64,000 bases of DNA from Mucilaginibacter gossypiicola (GCF_900110105.1 NZ_FOCL01000006.1:124001-188000); one strand, 5' to 3'; shown: positions 30,907-41,132, counted from the stretch's first letter. The notes: generated by a model from the sequence alone, not told the origin. Program-made: numbers and translations.

Positions 30907-33900
30907 ATGGACAGCAATAAAAAATACTGGAAAGGTTTAGAAGAACTAAACAGAACACCAGAATTTGTTGAGAAAAATAAAAACGAATTTGCAGAGCCAA
31001 TTCCTATCGAGGAAGTGCTTAGCGGATCTGGTTTGTCAGCTAAAACTCCACGCCGTGACTTTTTAAAGGCACTTGGCTTTGGTGTTGGAGCAGTTACATT
31101 GGCGGCTTGTCAGAAAGTGCCGGTGCATAAATCAATTCCATACCTGATTAAACCTGAAGAGGTTACCCCGGGTGTGGCTAACTACTACTCTTCAAGCTAC
31201 GAAGGTCAGGCTATCCTGGTTAAAACCCGCGAAGGCCGCCCTATCAAAGTTGAGGGTAACCCTAATGACGTGTTTTCAAAAGGCGGTTTAAGTGCACAAG
31301 CTCAGGCTTCGGTACTTGACCTGTATGATGTTAACCGTTTAAAGGATCCTAAATTAAAAGGTAACGAAGCCGGTTGGGCCGAGGTTGACGCTTATGTAAT
31401 GAAAGAGCTTGCAGCTATTGCTGCGGCAGGTAAAGGTATCCGTTTGGTTACTTCAACTGTATACAGCCCTTCAACATTAGCAGTTATTGCCGAGTTCATC
31501 GCAAAATATCCTACTACAAAACATATCAATTATGATGCGGTTTCATACACCGGTATCATCCAGGCCAATCAAAACAGTTTTGGTAAAGCAGTATTGCCTC
31601 ACTACAACTTTGATAAAGCCGATGTAATTGTAAGTTTCGGTGCTGATTTCTTAGGTACCTGGATCTCTGGCGAAGAGTTTACCCGCCAGTACGTTTCAAA
31701 CCGTAACAGCAAATCGCTGGCAAACAAAAAAATGTCCCGCCACATTCAGTTTGAAACTGGTATGAGCATGACCGGTACTAATGCCGATGCCCGTATCACT
31801 ACCAAGCCGTCTGAAATTGGTGTTGCATTAATAAACCTTTACAATGCAATATCTGGTACCACGTTACCAGGTTCAAAAGCAACCGGCAGCAAAAAAGTTG
31901 ATACTGCTATCCAGTTAGCCGCTAAAGAATTAATAGCTGCTAAAGGTAAAGCATTGGTTGTTTCAGGCTCAAATGATGTTGCTACACAAGTATTGGTTAA
32001 CGCTATCAACTCCTTATTAGGTAGCTACGGTACTACTATTGATTTAGATAACCCTTCAAAACAATACGCCGGTAACGACGCTGCATTTGTTGAGTTTGTA
32101 AACGAAGTAAAACGCGGTGATGTTGGTGCTGTATTCTTCCTGAATGCTAACCCTGCTTACGATTACTATAAAAATGATGAATTTAAAGCAGCGCTTAAAA
32201 ACGTTCGTTTAAACGTATCATTTGCTGATCATGACGATGAGACAGCGTTATTAGCTACCGTTAATGCTCCAAACCACCATTATTTGGAAACATGGGGTGA
32301 TGCTAACGCTGTTGAAGGTTACTACACTGTAGTTCAGCCAACAATTAACCCGGTTTATAACACCCGCCAGGCCGAGCATAGCTTATTGGTTTGGATGGAA
32401 AACCCAATAAAAGATTATTACACTTACGTACGTAAAACCTGGGATTCAGGTTTGTTGGCAAAAGGTGGCTTATCTGGTCAAAAAGGCTGGGAAACCCTTT
32501 TACAAACGGGTATGGTAATAGCTGCTCCGGTAGCAGCAAGTGCTTACAACTTTAGCCTTGATCTTGCCGGTGTAACACAAAAAATATTAACCCAGAGCAA
32601 AGCTGTTGCCGCGGATGGCGACAAATTTGAATTGCAGCTTTATGTTAGCCAGGCTATAGGTGACGGTAAACGTGGTAATAACCCATGGTTACAGGAACTT
32701 CCTGACCCGGTTTCAAAAGTTACCTGGGACAACTTCGCTGCCATGTCAATTTCTGATATGAAGAAATTGAAACTGGAAGAAGGCGATGTGATTAAAATTG
32801 AAGCTAACGGTTACTCAGTTGAGTTGCCGGTATTGGCGCAGCCAGGTCAAACACAAGGTACTTTGTCAGTTGCTGTAGGCTACGGCCGTACAAATGCTGG
32901 TCCGGTTGGTAACAACGTTGGTAAAAATGCCTTCCCATTCTTTAGCTTAAGCAACGGTACTTTCCAAACAGCCGCTGTAGCATCATTCAAGTCGGCAGGT
33001 TACAAATCGCCGCTTGCACAAACACAAACCCACCACTCATATGAGGGCAGGAGCGTGATCCGCGAGGCTACTTTTGTTGAATACAAAAAGAACCCTGCTG
33101 CAGGTAGTGGTAACGAGCATGGCCGTAAAGATTACAATGGCGAATCTCTTTGGGATAACCATGATCGCCCTGTTTATGACTGGGTAATGGCTATTGACCT
33201 TAACGCTTGTACCGGTTGCGGTGCCTGTGTGGTTGCATGTTCTGCAGAAAACAATATCCCGGTTGTAGGTAAAGATGAGGTTTCACGTCGTCGTGAAATG
33301 CACTGGATCCGTATCGACCGTTACTACAGCTACAATGACCACGGTAACAGCGAAGAAGCGGTTACTAAAGAAAAGGAAATTGATAAGCTTGAAAACTTTG
33401 ACAATGTATCGGTTGTGCACCAGCCAATGCTTTGCCAGCACTGTGACCACGCACCTTGCGAAACTGTGTGCCCGGTATTAGCTACCGTTCACTCGTCTGA
33501 AGGTTTAAACCACATGGCTTACAACCGTTGCGTAGGTACCCGTTATTGCGCTAACAACTGTCCGTTCAAAGTACGTCGCTTCAACTGGTTCAACTACTGG
33601 AACGATGCGCGTTTTGATAACTACCTGCAAGGTGAGCATACACAATTAGTACTTAACCCGGATGTGGTTACACGTTTCCGTGGTGTTATGGAAAAATGTT
33701 CAATGTGTATCCAACGTATCCAGGCTGGTAAACTGAAAGCTAAAATTGAAAAACGCCCGCTTAAAGATGGCGAAATCAAAATGGCTTGTCAGCAAACATG
33801 TTCTGCCAACGCTATCGTGTTCGGTAACAGAAATGATCCTAACTCTGAAGTTTCAAAAGCACTTGCAAGTGAAAGAACTTACTACGTGCTTGAAGAACTT

Positions 33901-33969
33901 AACGTACAGCCAGGTATTGGTTACCAGACAAAAGTTAGAAATATAATAGAAACTGAAGCTCAGGCATAA
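30907..33969 (+). CDS. actB: Alternative complex III subunit ActB, molybdopterin-oxidoreductase-like with 4Fe-4S domain
   Basis: 1020-residue peripheral subunit on the periplasmic face. An N-terminal extension leads to a TAT-like signal (TPRRDFLKALGFGVGAV, about 49-65) with a lipobox-like LAAC. The central part (about 75-740) is molybdopterin-oxidoreductase-like; the family carries no Mo cofactor. The C-terminal domain has four Fe-S motifs: CTGCGACVVAC (about 768), CQHCDHAPCETVCP (about 842), CVGTRYCANNCP (about 874) and CSMC (about 930) with a later Cys in CQQTC. Receives electrons inside the complex. It is the fused two-domain form. Confidence 0.95.
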   Translation: MDSNKKYWKGLEELNRTPEFVEKNKNEFAEPIPIEEVLSGSGLSAKTPRRDFLKALGFGVGAVTLAACQKVPVHKSIPYLIKPEEVTPGVANYYSSSYEGQAILVKTREGRPIKVEGNPNDVFSKGGLSAQAQASVLDLYDVNRLKDPKLKGNEAGWAEVDAYVMKELAAIAAAGKGIRLVTSTVYSPSTLAVIAEFIAKYPTTKHINYDAVSYTGIIQANQNSFGKAVLPHYNFDKADVIVSFGADFLGTWISGEEFTRQYVSNRNSKSLANKKMSRHIQFETGMSMTGTNADARITTKPSEIGVALINLYNAISGTTLPGSKATGSKKVDTAIQLAAKELIAAKGKALVVSGSNDVATQVLVNAINSLLGSYGTTIDLDNPSKQYAGNDAAFVEFVNEVKRGDVGAVFFLNANPAYDYYKNDEFKAALKNVRLNVSFADHDDETALLATVNAPNHHYLETWGDANAVEGYYTVVQPTINPVYNTRQAEHSLLVWMENPIKDYYTYVRKTWDSGLLAKGGLSGQKGWETLLQTGMVIAAPVAASAYNFSLDLAGVTQKILTQSKAVAADGDKFELQLYVSQAIGDGKRGNNPWLQELPDPVSKVTWDNFAAMSISDMKKLKLEEGDVIKIEANGYSVELPVLAQPGQTQGTLSVAVGYGRTNAGPVGNNVGKNAFPFFSLSNGTFQTAAVASFKSAGYKSPLAQTQTHHSYEGRSVIREATFVEYKKNPAAGSGNEHGRKDYNGESLWDNHDRPVYDWVMAIDLNACTGCGACVVACSAENNIPVVGKDEVSRRREMHWIRIDRYYSYNDHGNSEEAVTKEKEIDKLENFDNVSVVHQPMLCQHCDHAPCETVCPVLATVHSSEGLNHMAYNRCVGTRYCANNCPFKVRRFNWFNYWNDARFDNYLQGEHTQLVLNPDVVTRFRGVMEKCSMCIQRIQAGKLKAKIEKRPLKDGEIKMACQQTCSANAIVFGNRNDPNSEVSKALASERTYYVLEELNVQPGIGYQTKVRNIIETEAQA

Positions 33970-33995
33970 ATTTTTATATACAGAGATTAAGATAT

Positions 33996-35468
33996 ATGGC
34001 ATCTCATAGTGAATCAATAATAAGGGAACCGTTAATTACGGGTAAGGACATCACGTATGCAAAAATTACGAATGATGTATTACGTCCTGTAGAAAATATG
34101 CCGGGTAAAGCCTGGTGGATCGGTTTTAGTGTAGCCTCGCTTGGCGCCTCGCTTTGGGTTTTCGCAATCAGCTGGACCTTCTGGTTCGGTTTGGGCGAAT
34201 GGGGCCTGAACAAAACAGTAGGATGGGCCTGGGACATTACCGGTTTCGTATGGTGGGTAGGTATCGGTCACGCCGGTACGCTGATCTCCGCCGTATTGTT
34301 ACTCTTCCGTCAAAACTGGCGTAACTCTATTAACCGCTCGGCCGAGGCGATGACCATCTTCGCGGTAATTTGCGCGGCTACTTATATCGCCGCTCACATG
34401 GGCCGTCCATGGATGGCTGTTTATTCCTTACCACTACCAAACCAATACGGTTCGTTATGGGTAAACTGGAACTCACCGCTTATCTGGGACGTATTTGCGA
34501 TCTCAACATACTTCTCGGTTTCATTGGTATTCTGGTACACAGGTTTATTGCCTGATATCGCTACCATCCGTGACCGTGCACAAGGCATCCGCCGCCGTAT
34601 CTATTCGGTACTTTCATTCGGCTGGACAGGTTCAGTAAAAACCTGGCAGCGTTTTGAAACTGTATCGTTGATCCTGGCAGGTGTTTCAACACCACTGGTA
34701 CTTTCGGTACACACCATCGTATCAATGGACTTTGCAACTTCATTGGAACCGGGATGGCACACTACCATCTTCCCTCCATACTTCGTTGCCGGTGCGATCT
34801 TCTCGGGTTTCGCCATGGTACAAACCCTGTTGCTTATAGCACGTAAGGTTTTAGGCCTGGAAAACTACATTACCATGTTCCACATCGAATCGATGAACAA
34901 GATTATCATGTTAACAGGTTCGATAGTAGGTGTGGCTTACTTAACAGAGTTGTTCATCGCTTTCTACTCACAAAACGAGTATGAGCAATATGCTTTCGCA
35001 AACCGTATAGCCGGTCCGTACTGGTGGGCTTACTGGAGCATGATGACCTGTAACGTAATTACCCCACAGCTGTTCTGGTTCAAAAAGATCCGTACCAACA
35101 TTCCGCTGTCATGGGTATTATCAATCGTGGTTAACATCGGTATGTGGTTTGAACGTTTTGTAATTATCGTTACCTCACTGCACCGCGACTTTATACCTTC
35201 AAGCTGGGCTATGTTCTATCCAACCTGGGTTGACGTGAGCGTGTTCATCGGTTCAATCGGTGTATTCTTTACCATGTTCCTGTTGTTCATCAGGGTATTA
35301 CCTTCAGTGGCTATGGCCGAGGTGAAATTACTGCTGAAGAGCTCAAGCGAGCAGGCTAAGAAAAAACTTATGGACGAAGGCCATGTTGTACCTGCCGAAG
35401 CAGAGTTTTATATCGCTTCGCTGGAGAAATTTGATAGTGTTGAACAGTCTGAATACTTAAAAGCATAA
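33996..35468 (+). CDS. actC: Alternative complex III subunit ActC, NrfD-like quinol-oxidising membrane subunit
   Basis: 490-residue integral-membrane protein of the NrfD/PsrC type with about ten hydrophobic helices from residue 40 to 445. It probably forms one of the two quinol sites. Seen: GHAGTLISAVLLLFRQNWRNSI and HMGRPWMAVYSLP in the first half, then EPGWHTTIFPPYFVAGAIFSGFAMV and LSWVLSIVVNIGMWFERFVII, all familiar from ActC. The C-terminal 40 residues are charged and cytoplasmic. It starts 26 bp after actB. Confidence 0.95.
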   Translation: MASHSESIIREPLITGKDITYAKITNDVLRPVENMPGKAWWIGFSVASLGASLWVFAISWTFWFGLGEWGLNKTVGWAWDITGFVWWVGIGHAGTLISAVLLLFRQNWRNSINRSAEAMTIFAVICAATYIAAHMGRPWMAVYSLPLPNQYGSLWVNWNSPLIWDVFAISTYFSVSLVFWYTGLLPDIATIRDRAQGIRRRIYSVLSFGWTGSVKTWQRFETVSLILAGVSTPLVLSVHTIVSMDFATSLEPGWHTTIFPPYFVAGAIFSGFAMVQTLLLIARKVLGLENYITMFHIESMNKIIMLTGSIVGVAYLTELFIAFYSQNEYEQYAFANRIAGPYWWAYWSMMTCNVITPQLFWFKKIRTNIPLSWVLSIVVNIGMWFERFVIIVTSLHRDFIPSSWAMFYPTWVDVSVFIGSIGVFFTMFLLFIRVLPSVAMAEVKLLLKSSSEQAKKKLMDEGHVVPAEAEFYIASLEKFDSVEQSEYLKA

Positions 35469-35473
35469 TACTA

Positions 35474-36010
35474 ATGAGTAGCACTAAATATATATTAGGC
35501 GTTTTTGATGATCCCGATGATATGATGCATGGGATCGATAAGCTGCAAAAGAACAGCGTACCTATTTATGACGTTTATACACCTATGCCTATCCACGGTA
35601 TCGAGGCTAAATTAAACATCAAGGATTCGCGTCTTGGTTATGCAGCATTTATGTTCGGTTGTTTAGGTGGCACCATTATGTTCAGCATGGTTTATTATAT
35701 GCTGGTTCATGACTGGCCTATCAACATCGGTGGTAAGAACTTTTTCGCTATCCCGGATTTTATCCCGGTTACATTTGAGTGGACGGTATTGTGGACCTCG
35801 TTTGGTATGACCTTTACCTTCTTCTTTGCAAGTCACCTGTTCCCGGGCCGTGCGCCAAGGGTAATGGACCTGCGTGCAACTGACGATAAGTTTGTAATTG
35901 CAATTAACGCTAAAGGAAGCATTCCTCACGACGATATAACTAATTTACTAAAAGAAGCGGGCGCTACAGAAGTTAAGCATAACGACAGAAAATATGTTAG
36001 CTATGAATAA
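35474..36010 (+). CDS. actD: Alternative complex III subunit ActD (DUF3341)
   Basis: 178-residue DUF3341 membrane subunit. An N-terminal soluble part (about 1-55, GVFDDPDDMMHGIDKLQ, VYTPMPIHGIEAKL) has the usual DUF3341 pattern, followed by two hydrophobic helices (about 58-76 and 95-125) and a soluble C-terminal tail (TDDKFVIAINAKG). Its role is structural in known complexes. It starts 5 bp after actC, and its last codons overlap the actE start. Confidence 0.94.
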   Translation: MSSTKYILGVFDDPDDMMHGIDKLQKNSVPIYDVYTPMPIHGIEAKLNIKDSRLGYAAFMFGCLGGTIMFSMVYYMLVHDWPINIGGKNFFAIPDFIPVTFEWTVLWTSFGMTFTFFFASHLFPGRAPRVMDLRATDDKFVIAINAKGSIPHDDITNLLKEAGATEVKHNDRKYVSYE

Positions 36011-36578
36011 AATTAAAATATTAGGAACAATTGTTACTATTATCGCTGCTTCGATAGTTTTTACATCGTGCAAGGATAAAAGAAGCACCGGCTGGGAGTA
36101 TGCACCTAATATGTACGAGCATTTGGCATACGATCCGGATCAAAAAAATAACAACTTTAAAGATGGTAAAACTGCCCAGGTACCACCTGCGGGAACTATT
36201 CCGGTTGGCTTTACCAAATTTGATTATCCAAATACCAAAGAAGGTTATGAGTTAGCCAGCGTTGAGGTTAAAACGGTACTGGCGCAAACCCAGGCTAACT
36301 ATGCTGAAGGTAAGATTTTGTTTGAGCATTTCTGCTCACCTTGCCATGGTGTTAACGGTCAGGGAGATGGCTTAGTGGTACAGCACGGTTATCCGGCTCC
36401 TCCATCATATTCAAAAGGCCAGTCATCACGCGGTGGTAACATGAAAGACCTTACAGACGGTAAAATTTATCATACCATTACTTACGGTGTAAATGCTATG
36501 GGTTCATACGCTTCTCAGCTTGCTCCCGAAGAACGCTGGAAAGTGATCATGTATGTTCACCATTTACAAACCTTATAA
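36003..36578 (+). CDS. actE: Alternative complex III subunit ActE, monoheme cytochrome c lipoprotein
   Basis: 191 residues if started at the ATG at 36003 (an in-frame ATG at 35994 adds three residues). The chosen start opens a lipoprotein signal ending VFTSC (Cys20). One heme site CSPCH near 110 with a candidate Met ligand in GVNAMGSY near 165. ActE is the mobile-type c subunit that would pass electrons toward the oxidase. It overlaps actD by 8 bp, indicating coupled translation. Confidence 0.93.
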   Translation: MNKIKILGTIVTIIAASIVFTSCKDKRSTGWEYAPNMYEHLAYDPDQKNNNFKDGKTAQVPPAGTIPVGFTKFDYPNTKEGYELASVEVKTVLAQTQANYAEGKILFEHFCSPCHGVNGQGDGLVVQHGYPAPPSYSKGQSSRGGNMKDLTDGKIYHTITYGVNAMGSYASQLAPEERWKVIMYVHHLQTL

Positions 36579-36591
36579 GAAAAAGATATTA

Positions 36592-37860
36592 ATGAAGACT
36601 CATAATAATTTTGACGGGCAATACGAATTTGTCGGCAAAGCCAAAACATGGAGCTTGATATGCATCGTGATTGGTTTGGTTGCCATACTTGGTGGCTTTG
36701 CGCTTGGTCAAGCCGAGCGTACCTTTGCAAACCTGTTGCTGATGACCTACTACTTTGCAGCGGTTTGTATGTGCGGTATTTTCTTTTGCGCCGTACAGTA
36801 TGCAGCACAGGCTGGTTGGTCTGCTTCAATGATCAGGATTCCTCAGGCTTTCGGTAAAGTGTTGCCGATTGCTGCAATCTCTCTAATTGTTGTAGTTATC
36901 GCAGGATTTTCATTAACCCATACAGTTACTAATGAAGAAGGTAAGCAGGTTGTAGCCCCTTACTTATATAAAATCTGGGCTGCTGCCGGTGTTACCGATC
37001 CTCACAACGAAAATTATAACGCCATTATTGCTGGTAAAGCAGGATATATGAACAAAGTAGGATTTGTGATCCGTTTGATCTGTTTCCTTGGTTCATATTG
37101 CATATTCGGTCGTTTATTGGCTAAATATTCAGAAGCAGAGGACGATTTGGGTGGCATGTTCTACTACAAAAAGAGCTTTAACATGTCATGCCTGTTCCTG
37201 GTGATCTTTGGTTTTACTACTCCTATCTACGCTTTCGATACCATCATGTCGTTAGAGGCAGAGTGGTTCTCAACCATGTTTGGTTGGTATAACTTCGCTG
37301 CCATGTGGGTAAGCGGTTTATCGGTTATTACACTTACATTGATCAGGTTGAAACGTATTGGTTATTTTGAATGGGTTAGTGAAGACCACATGCATAGCTT
37401 AACGAAATTTATCTTCGGTTTCTCTATCTTCTGGACTTATGTATGGTTTGCTCAGTTCTTGCTGATCTACTATGCTAACATGCCTGAGGAAACAGTTTAC
37501 TTCTTTAAACGTTGGGAACCTGAGTTTAAACCATGGTTCTGGATCAACATCGTTGTCAACTTCCTTACTCCGTTATTGGTGTTGATGTCACGTGATTCTA
37601 AACGTATCTATCGTACCGTTGAGATTATGTGTATCATCCTTATTGTTGGTCACTGGTTAGATTACTTTATGATGATTATGCCTGGTACAGTTGGCCCAAC
37701 TTCATCATGGTTAACTGAGATTGGCCCGATTGAGATAGGCGTGTTCTTAGGTTTTGGAGGTTTATTTACATTCACAGCGATGACAGCTTTAACTAAGTTT
37801 AAATCGTTGGTTCCTAAAAAACACCCGTTCTTACAGGAAAGCCTTCATCATCACATATAA
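36592..37860 (+). CDS. actF: Alternative complex III subunit ActF, second NrfD-like membrane subunit
   Basis: 422-residue integral-membrane protein of the same superfamily as ActC, with about ten hydrophobic helices. Seen: KTWSLICIVIGLVAILGGFALGQ, GFSLTHTVTNEE, FDTIMSLEAEWFSTMFGWYNFA and VGHWLDYFMMIMPG. It is the last act gene. The frame can be extended 39 bp upstream over the end of actE, but MKTHNNFDGQYEF at 36592 is the natural start. The next gene coxB begins 49 bp on. Confidence 0.94.
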   Translation: MKTHNNFDGQYEFVGKAKTWSLICIVIGLVAILGGFALGQAERTFANLLLMTYYFAAVCMCGIFFCAVQYAAQAGWSASMIRIPQAFGKVLPIAAISLIVVVIAGFSLTHTVTNEEGKQVVAPYLYKIWAAAGVTDPHNENYNAIIAGKAGYMNKVGFVIRLICFLGSYCIFGRLLAKYSEAEDDLGGMFYYKKSFNMSCLFLVIFGFTTPIYAFDTIMSLEAEWFSTMFGWYNFAAMWVSGLSVITLTLIRLKRIGYFEWVSEDHMHSLTKFIFGFSIFWTYVWFAQFLLIYYANMPEETVYFFKRWEPEFKPWFWINIVVNFLTPLLVLMSRDSKRIYRTVEIMCIILIVGHWLDYFMMIMPGTVGPTSSWLTEIGPIEIGVFLGFGGLFTFTAMTALTKFKSLVPKKHPFLQESLHHHI

Positions 37861-37867
37861 TAATTAT

Positions 37868-37875
37868 TACATTTG
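37868..37875 (+). promoter_or_regulatory. Candidate -7 box at the head of the cox genes
   Basis: TACATTTG matches TAnnTTTG, 35 bp before the coxB ATG. It may give the oxidase genes a second promoter within the larger unit. Confidence 0.35.
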
Positions 37876-37909
37876 CACCAAAATACAGAATACCAAACAG
37901 CTTACTAAA

Positions 37910-39094
37910 ATGGGATTCAGAAAACTAATAAATTCTAAAAAACTACTATCGTTCTTCGCTGCGTTTATGCTCCTTGGCACAAACCTGCTGATGGCGCAAA
38001 CTGCGGCCGCCGGTGCGGCCCAGGAAGAAGCCCCCAAGGTTGATTGGACCGGGGTGGCATATTATGTGCTGATATTTTTCCTGATCTGCTTAGGTATTGC
38101 TATTGTTGGCAAGATCCTTAAAGTATATGATCTTACCCTGAAAATGCAGGGTAAAAAAGGTATCAAGTGGAATACCGTGATGGCAGTAATTTGCATCGTT
38201 TTCCTTGTTGCCGGTCTTTATGGCGCTTTCTGGTCATTTACCGAACAAGGCAGCATGACCTTACCTGAAGCAGCTTCGGCACATGGTGTTAAAATAGATG
38301 AGATGTTTACCGTCACTACTGTTTTAACAATGATAGTGTTTTTTGTTACCCAGATCTTGTTGTTTGGATTCCTGTTTCAATACCGTCATTCTGATAAACG
38401 CCGTGCGCACTTCCTGCCACATAATAATACCATCGAAAAAGTTTGGACAATTGCACCAGCTATCGTTCTGACCATCCTGGTTGTGTTTGGTTTTTTCACA
38501 TGGCAAAAAATCATGAATAGCGAAAACCTTAAAGGAGATATCAATATTGATGTAACCGGACACCAGTTTGCCTGGGAGTTGCGTTACCCTGGTAAAGATG
38601 GTGTATTAGGCCCTAAAGATTTCCGTTTGGTAACAGGTGCTAACCTTTTAGGTGTTAACTTTAAAAAGAAAAGCAGTTTTGATGACTTAAGGGTTGATAC
38701 TATGTATCTGCCGGTTAACAAGTCAATCAGGCTTAATATCCTTGCTCAGGATGTGATCCATAGCGTTTACATGCCTCACTTCAGGGTTCAACTGAATGCG
38801 GTACCTGGCTTGCCAACTTTCTTTAAATTTACCCCGACTATTACAACCGCAGAGATGCGCACTAAATTAGACGACCCTAAATTTGAATATACCCTTTACT
38901 GTAACAAAATATGCGGCGGAAGCCACTACAACATGCAAAAAGTTGTACGTGTTGTTACCGAAGCCGAGTATCAGTCATGGCTGTCAAGGCAGAAGCCTTA
39001 CCTGAATGATGCTTTGAGAAAAGAACTTCATTTTGCTTCAGCAGACAATGCACAAAGTGGTGCTTCAACAAATAGGTTAGCGTTAAATAATTAA
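37910..39094 (+). CDS. coxB: Cytochrome c oxidase subunit II (CuA-containing)
   Basis: Subunit II of the heme-copper oxidase, with the CuA centre that accepts electrons from cytochrome c. Seen: signal peptide with MAQ end, two extra N-terminal helices, then the usual two helices (about 139-160 and 178-200), and a cupredoxin domain carrying CuA ligands CNKICGGSH-YNM (near 328-340) and H in IHSVYMPHFRV. At 394 residues it is longer than the usual 250-350 because of the extra helices. There is no fused cytochrome c domain, so it is an aa3-type rather than a caa3 fusion. Confidence 0.94.
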   Translation: MGFRKLINSKKLLSFFAAFMLLGTNLLMAQTAAAGAAQEEAPKVDWTGVAYYVLIFFLICLGIAIVGKILKVYDLTLKMQGKKGIKWNTVMAVICIVFLVAGLYGAFWSFTEQGSMTLPEAASAHGVKIDEMFTVTTVLTMIVFFVTQILLFGFLFQYRHSDKRRAHFLPHNNTIEKVWTIAPAIVLTILVVFGFFTWQKIMNSENLKGDINIDVTGHQFAWELRYPGKDGVLGPKDFRLVTGANLLGVNFKKKSSFDDLRVDTMYLPVNKSIRLNILAQDVIHSVYMPHFRVQLNAVPGLPTFFKFTPTITTAEMRTKLDDPKFEYTLYCNKICGGSHYNMQKVVRVVTEAEYQSWLSRQKPYLNDALRKELHFASADNAQSGASTNRLALNN

Positions 39095-39114
39095 TAAAGA
39101 TAAGAAATAGAGAT

Positions 39115-41004
39115 ATGTCAACATTAGCAGTTCACGACCACGCAGGAACACACCACGACGAACACGGTCACGAACACCACCATGACCAATCATTCCTGTC
39201 TAAATATGTATTTAGCATGGACCACAAGATGATTGCCAAGCAATTCCTGATCACAGGTATTACTATGGCGGTTATCGCAATGATTTTGTCAATCCTGTTT
39301 AGGATCCAACTTGCTTACCCTGATAAAACATTCCCGCTGTTAACCACTTTGTTGGGTCGTTTTGCCCCTAACGGACGTATCAGCCCCGATTTTTACCTTG
39401 CTTTGGTTACCATACACGGTACTATCATGGTATTCTTCGTATTAACTGCCGGCTTGAGCGGTACTTTTGCCAACTTATTGATTCCATTGCAGGTAGGTGC
39501 GCGTGATATGGCTTCGCCATTCATGAACATGCTTTCATACTGGTTCTTCTTTTTAGCCAGTGTTATCATGTTGTCATCATTCTTTGTTCAAAAAGGTCCT
39601 GCCAGCGGTGGTTGGACAATTTATCCTCCCTTATCTGCATTGCCTAAAGCTATGCCTGGTTCTGGTGAAGGTATGACCTTGTGGCTTATCAGTATGGTAT
39701 TATTCGTAGCATCATCTTTAATGGGTGGTATCAACTACGTAAGTACTGTATTAAACATGCGTACAAAAGGTATGGACCTTTGGAAAATGCCTTTAACTAT
39801 CTGGGCTTTATTCCTTACTGCTATATTAGGTATCCTTGCATTCCCGGTTTTAGTTGCCGGTGTTGTATTGTTGATATTTGACCGCAGTGTTGGTACAAGC
39901 TTCTATTTATCTGATATCGTATTAAACGGAGTACAGCAACCATTTGAAGGTGGTAGCCCGATCCTGTTCCAGCACTTATTCTGGTTCTTAGGTCACCCGG
40001 AAGTGTATATCGTAATTATGCCTGCGATGGGTATCTCATCTGAGATAATGTCGGTAAATTCACGTAAACCTATCTTCGGTTACCATGCGATGGTTTACTC
40101 TTTGATCGGTATCACTGTATTATCGTTCATCGTATGGGGCCACCACATGTTTGTTACCGGTATGAACCCGTTCCTTGGTGGTGTGTTCATGATCACTACG
40201 CTGATCATCGCTGTACCTTCTGCGGTAAAAACATTCAACTGGTTAGCTACGCTTTGGCGTGGTAACATCAGGTTTACGCCTGCTATGTTGTTCGCTATCG
40301 GTATGGTGTCGTTCTTTATCTCTGGTGGTTTAACAGGTATCTTCCTGGGTAATGCTGCTTTGGATATCAACTTACATGATACTTACTTCGTAGTCGCCCA
40401 CTTCCACCTGGTAATGGGTTCGGCAGCAATATTTGGTATGCTTGCTGGTGTTTACCACTGGTTCCCTAAAATGTTCGGCCGCATGATGGACGAGAAATTA
40501 GGTTACCTGCACTTCTGGTTAACATTTATCTGTGCTTACCTGGTATTCTTCCCAATGCACTTTATGGGTCTTGACGGTGTACCACGTAGGTACTATGCCT
40601 TCACCGAGTTTGCTTCAATGCAAAAATGGTTAACCATTAATACATTTGTTACCTGGGCTGCTATTATTGCTGCGCTTACACAGTTCGGTTTCCTTTATAA
40701 CTTTTTTGTATCAATATTCAAAGGACGGAAAGCAACTCAAAATCCATGGGAGTCAAATACATTAGAGTGGACTACTCCTGTTGAGCACTTACATGGCAAC
40801 TGGCCAGGCGAAATTCCAACTGTTTACCGTTGGCCATATGATTACAGCAAACCAGGCGCAGAAGAAGATTATATCCCTCAAACTGTTCCGTACTCGCAAA
40901 CTATGAGCTCAAACCAGCCTCATGATTTTGAAGATAATCCTGCAGGTTTAGAAGAACTTAACAAGTTTACAAGTACGCTGAAAGCAAACGAACAAGTAAA
41001 ATAA
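39115..41004 (+). CDS. coxA: Cytochrome c oxidase subunit I
   Basis: 629-residue catalytic subunit with heme a, heme a3 and CuB. Seen: LGHPEVYIVIMPAMG (CuB His and cross-linked Tyr), WGHHMFVTGM (two CuB His), HDTYFVVAHFHLVMG (heme ligands) near 420-435, and FDRSVGTSFYLS earlier. About twelve helices. The first 25 residues are very His-rich (HDHAGTHHDEHGHEHHHD), a feature of many Bacteroidota CoxA and possibly metal-binding. It is 20 bp after coxB. An inverted-repeat element separates it from ctaA. Confidence 0.97.
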   Translation: MSTLAVHDHAGTHHDEHGHEHHHDQSFLSKYVFSMDHKMIAKQFLITGITMAVIAMILSILFRIQLAYPDKTFPLLTTLLGRFAPNGRISPDFYLALVTIHGTIMVFFVLTAGLSGTFANLLIPLQVGARDMASPFMNMLSYWFFFLASVIMLSSFFVQKGPASGGWTIYPPLSALPKAMPGSGEGMTLWLISMVLFVASSLMGGINYVSTVLNMRTKGMDLWKMPLTIWALFLTAILGILAFPVLVAGVVLLIFDRSVGTSFYLSDIVLNGVQQPFEGGSPILFQHLFWFLGHPEVYIVIMPAMGISSEIMSVNSRKPIFGYHAMVYSLIGITVLSFIVWGHHMFVTGMNPFLGGVFMITTLIIAVPSAVKTFNWLATLWRGNIRFTPAMLFAIGMVSFFISGGLTGIFLGNAALDINLHDTYFVVAHFHLVMGSAAIFGMLAGVYHWFPKMFGRMMDEKLGYLHFWLTFICAYLVFFPMHFMGLDGVPRRYYAFTEFASMQKWLTINTFVTWAAIIAALTQFGFLYNFFVSIFKGRKATQNPWESNTLEWTTPVEHLHGNWPGEIPTVYRWPYDYSKPGAEEDYIPQTVPYSQTMSSNQPHDFEDNPAGLEELNKFTSTLKANEQVK

Positions 41005-41024
41005 ATTAATACTTAATCTGATCT

Positions 41025-41132
41025 TTTAGGGTACCTACCTAATTTGAAGATTTGAAAATCTGAACAATTTGAAAATCACATTTTCAAATCAATAAATTTT
41101 CAAATCTTCAAATTCAGAATGGGTACCCTAAA
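41025..41132. repeat. 108-bp hairpin element with 8-bp words between coxA and ctaA
   Basis: Ends TTTAGGGTACC / GGGTACCCTAAA are inverted. Inside, AATTTGAAGATTTGAAAAT (41041-41059) pairs perfectly over 19 bp with ATTTTCAAATCTTCAAATT (41096-41114). The arms are TTTGAANA octads. It begins 20 bp past the coxA stop. Confidence 0.85.
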
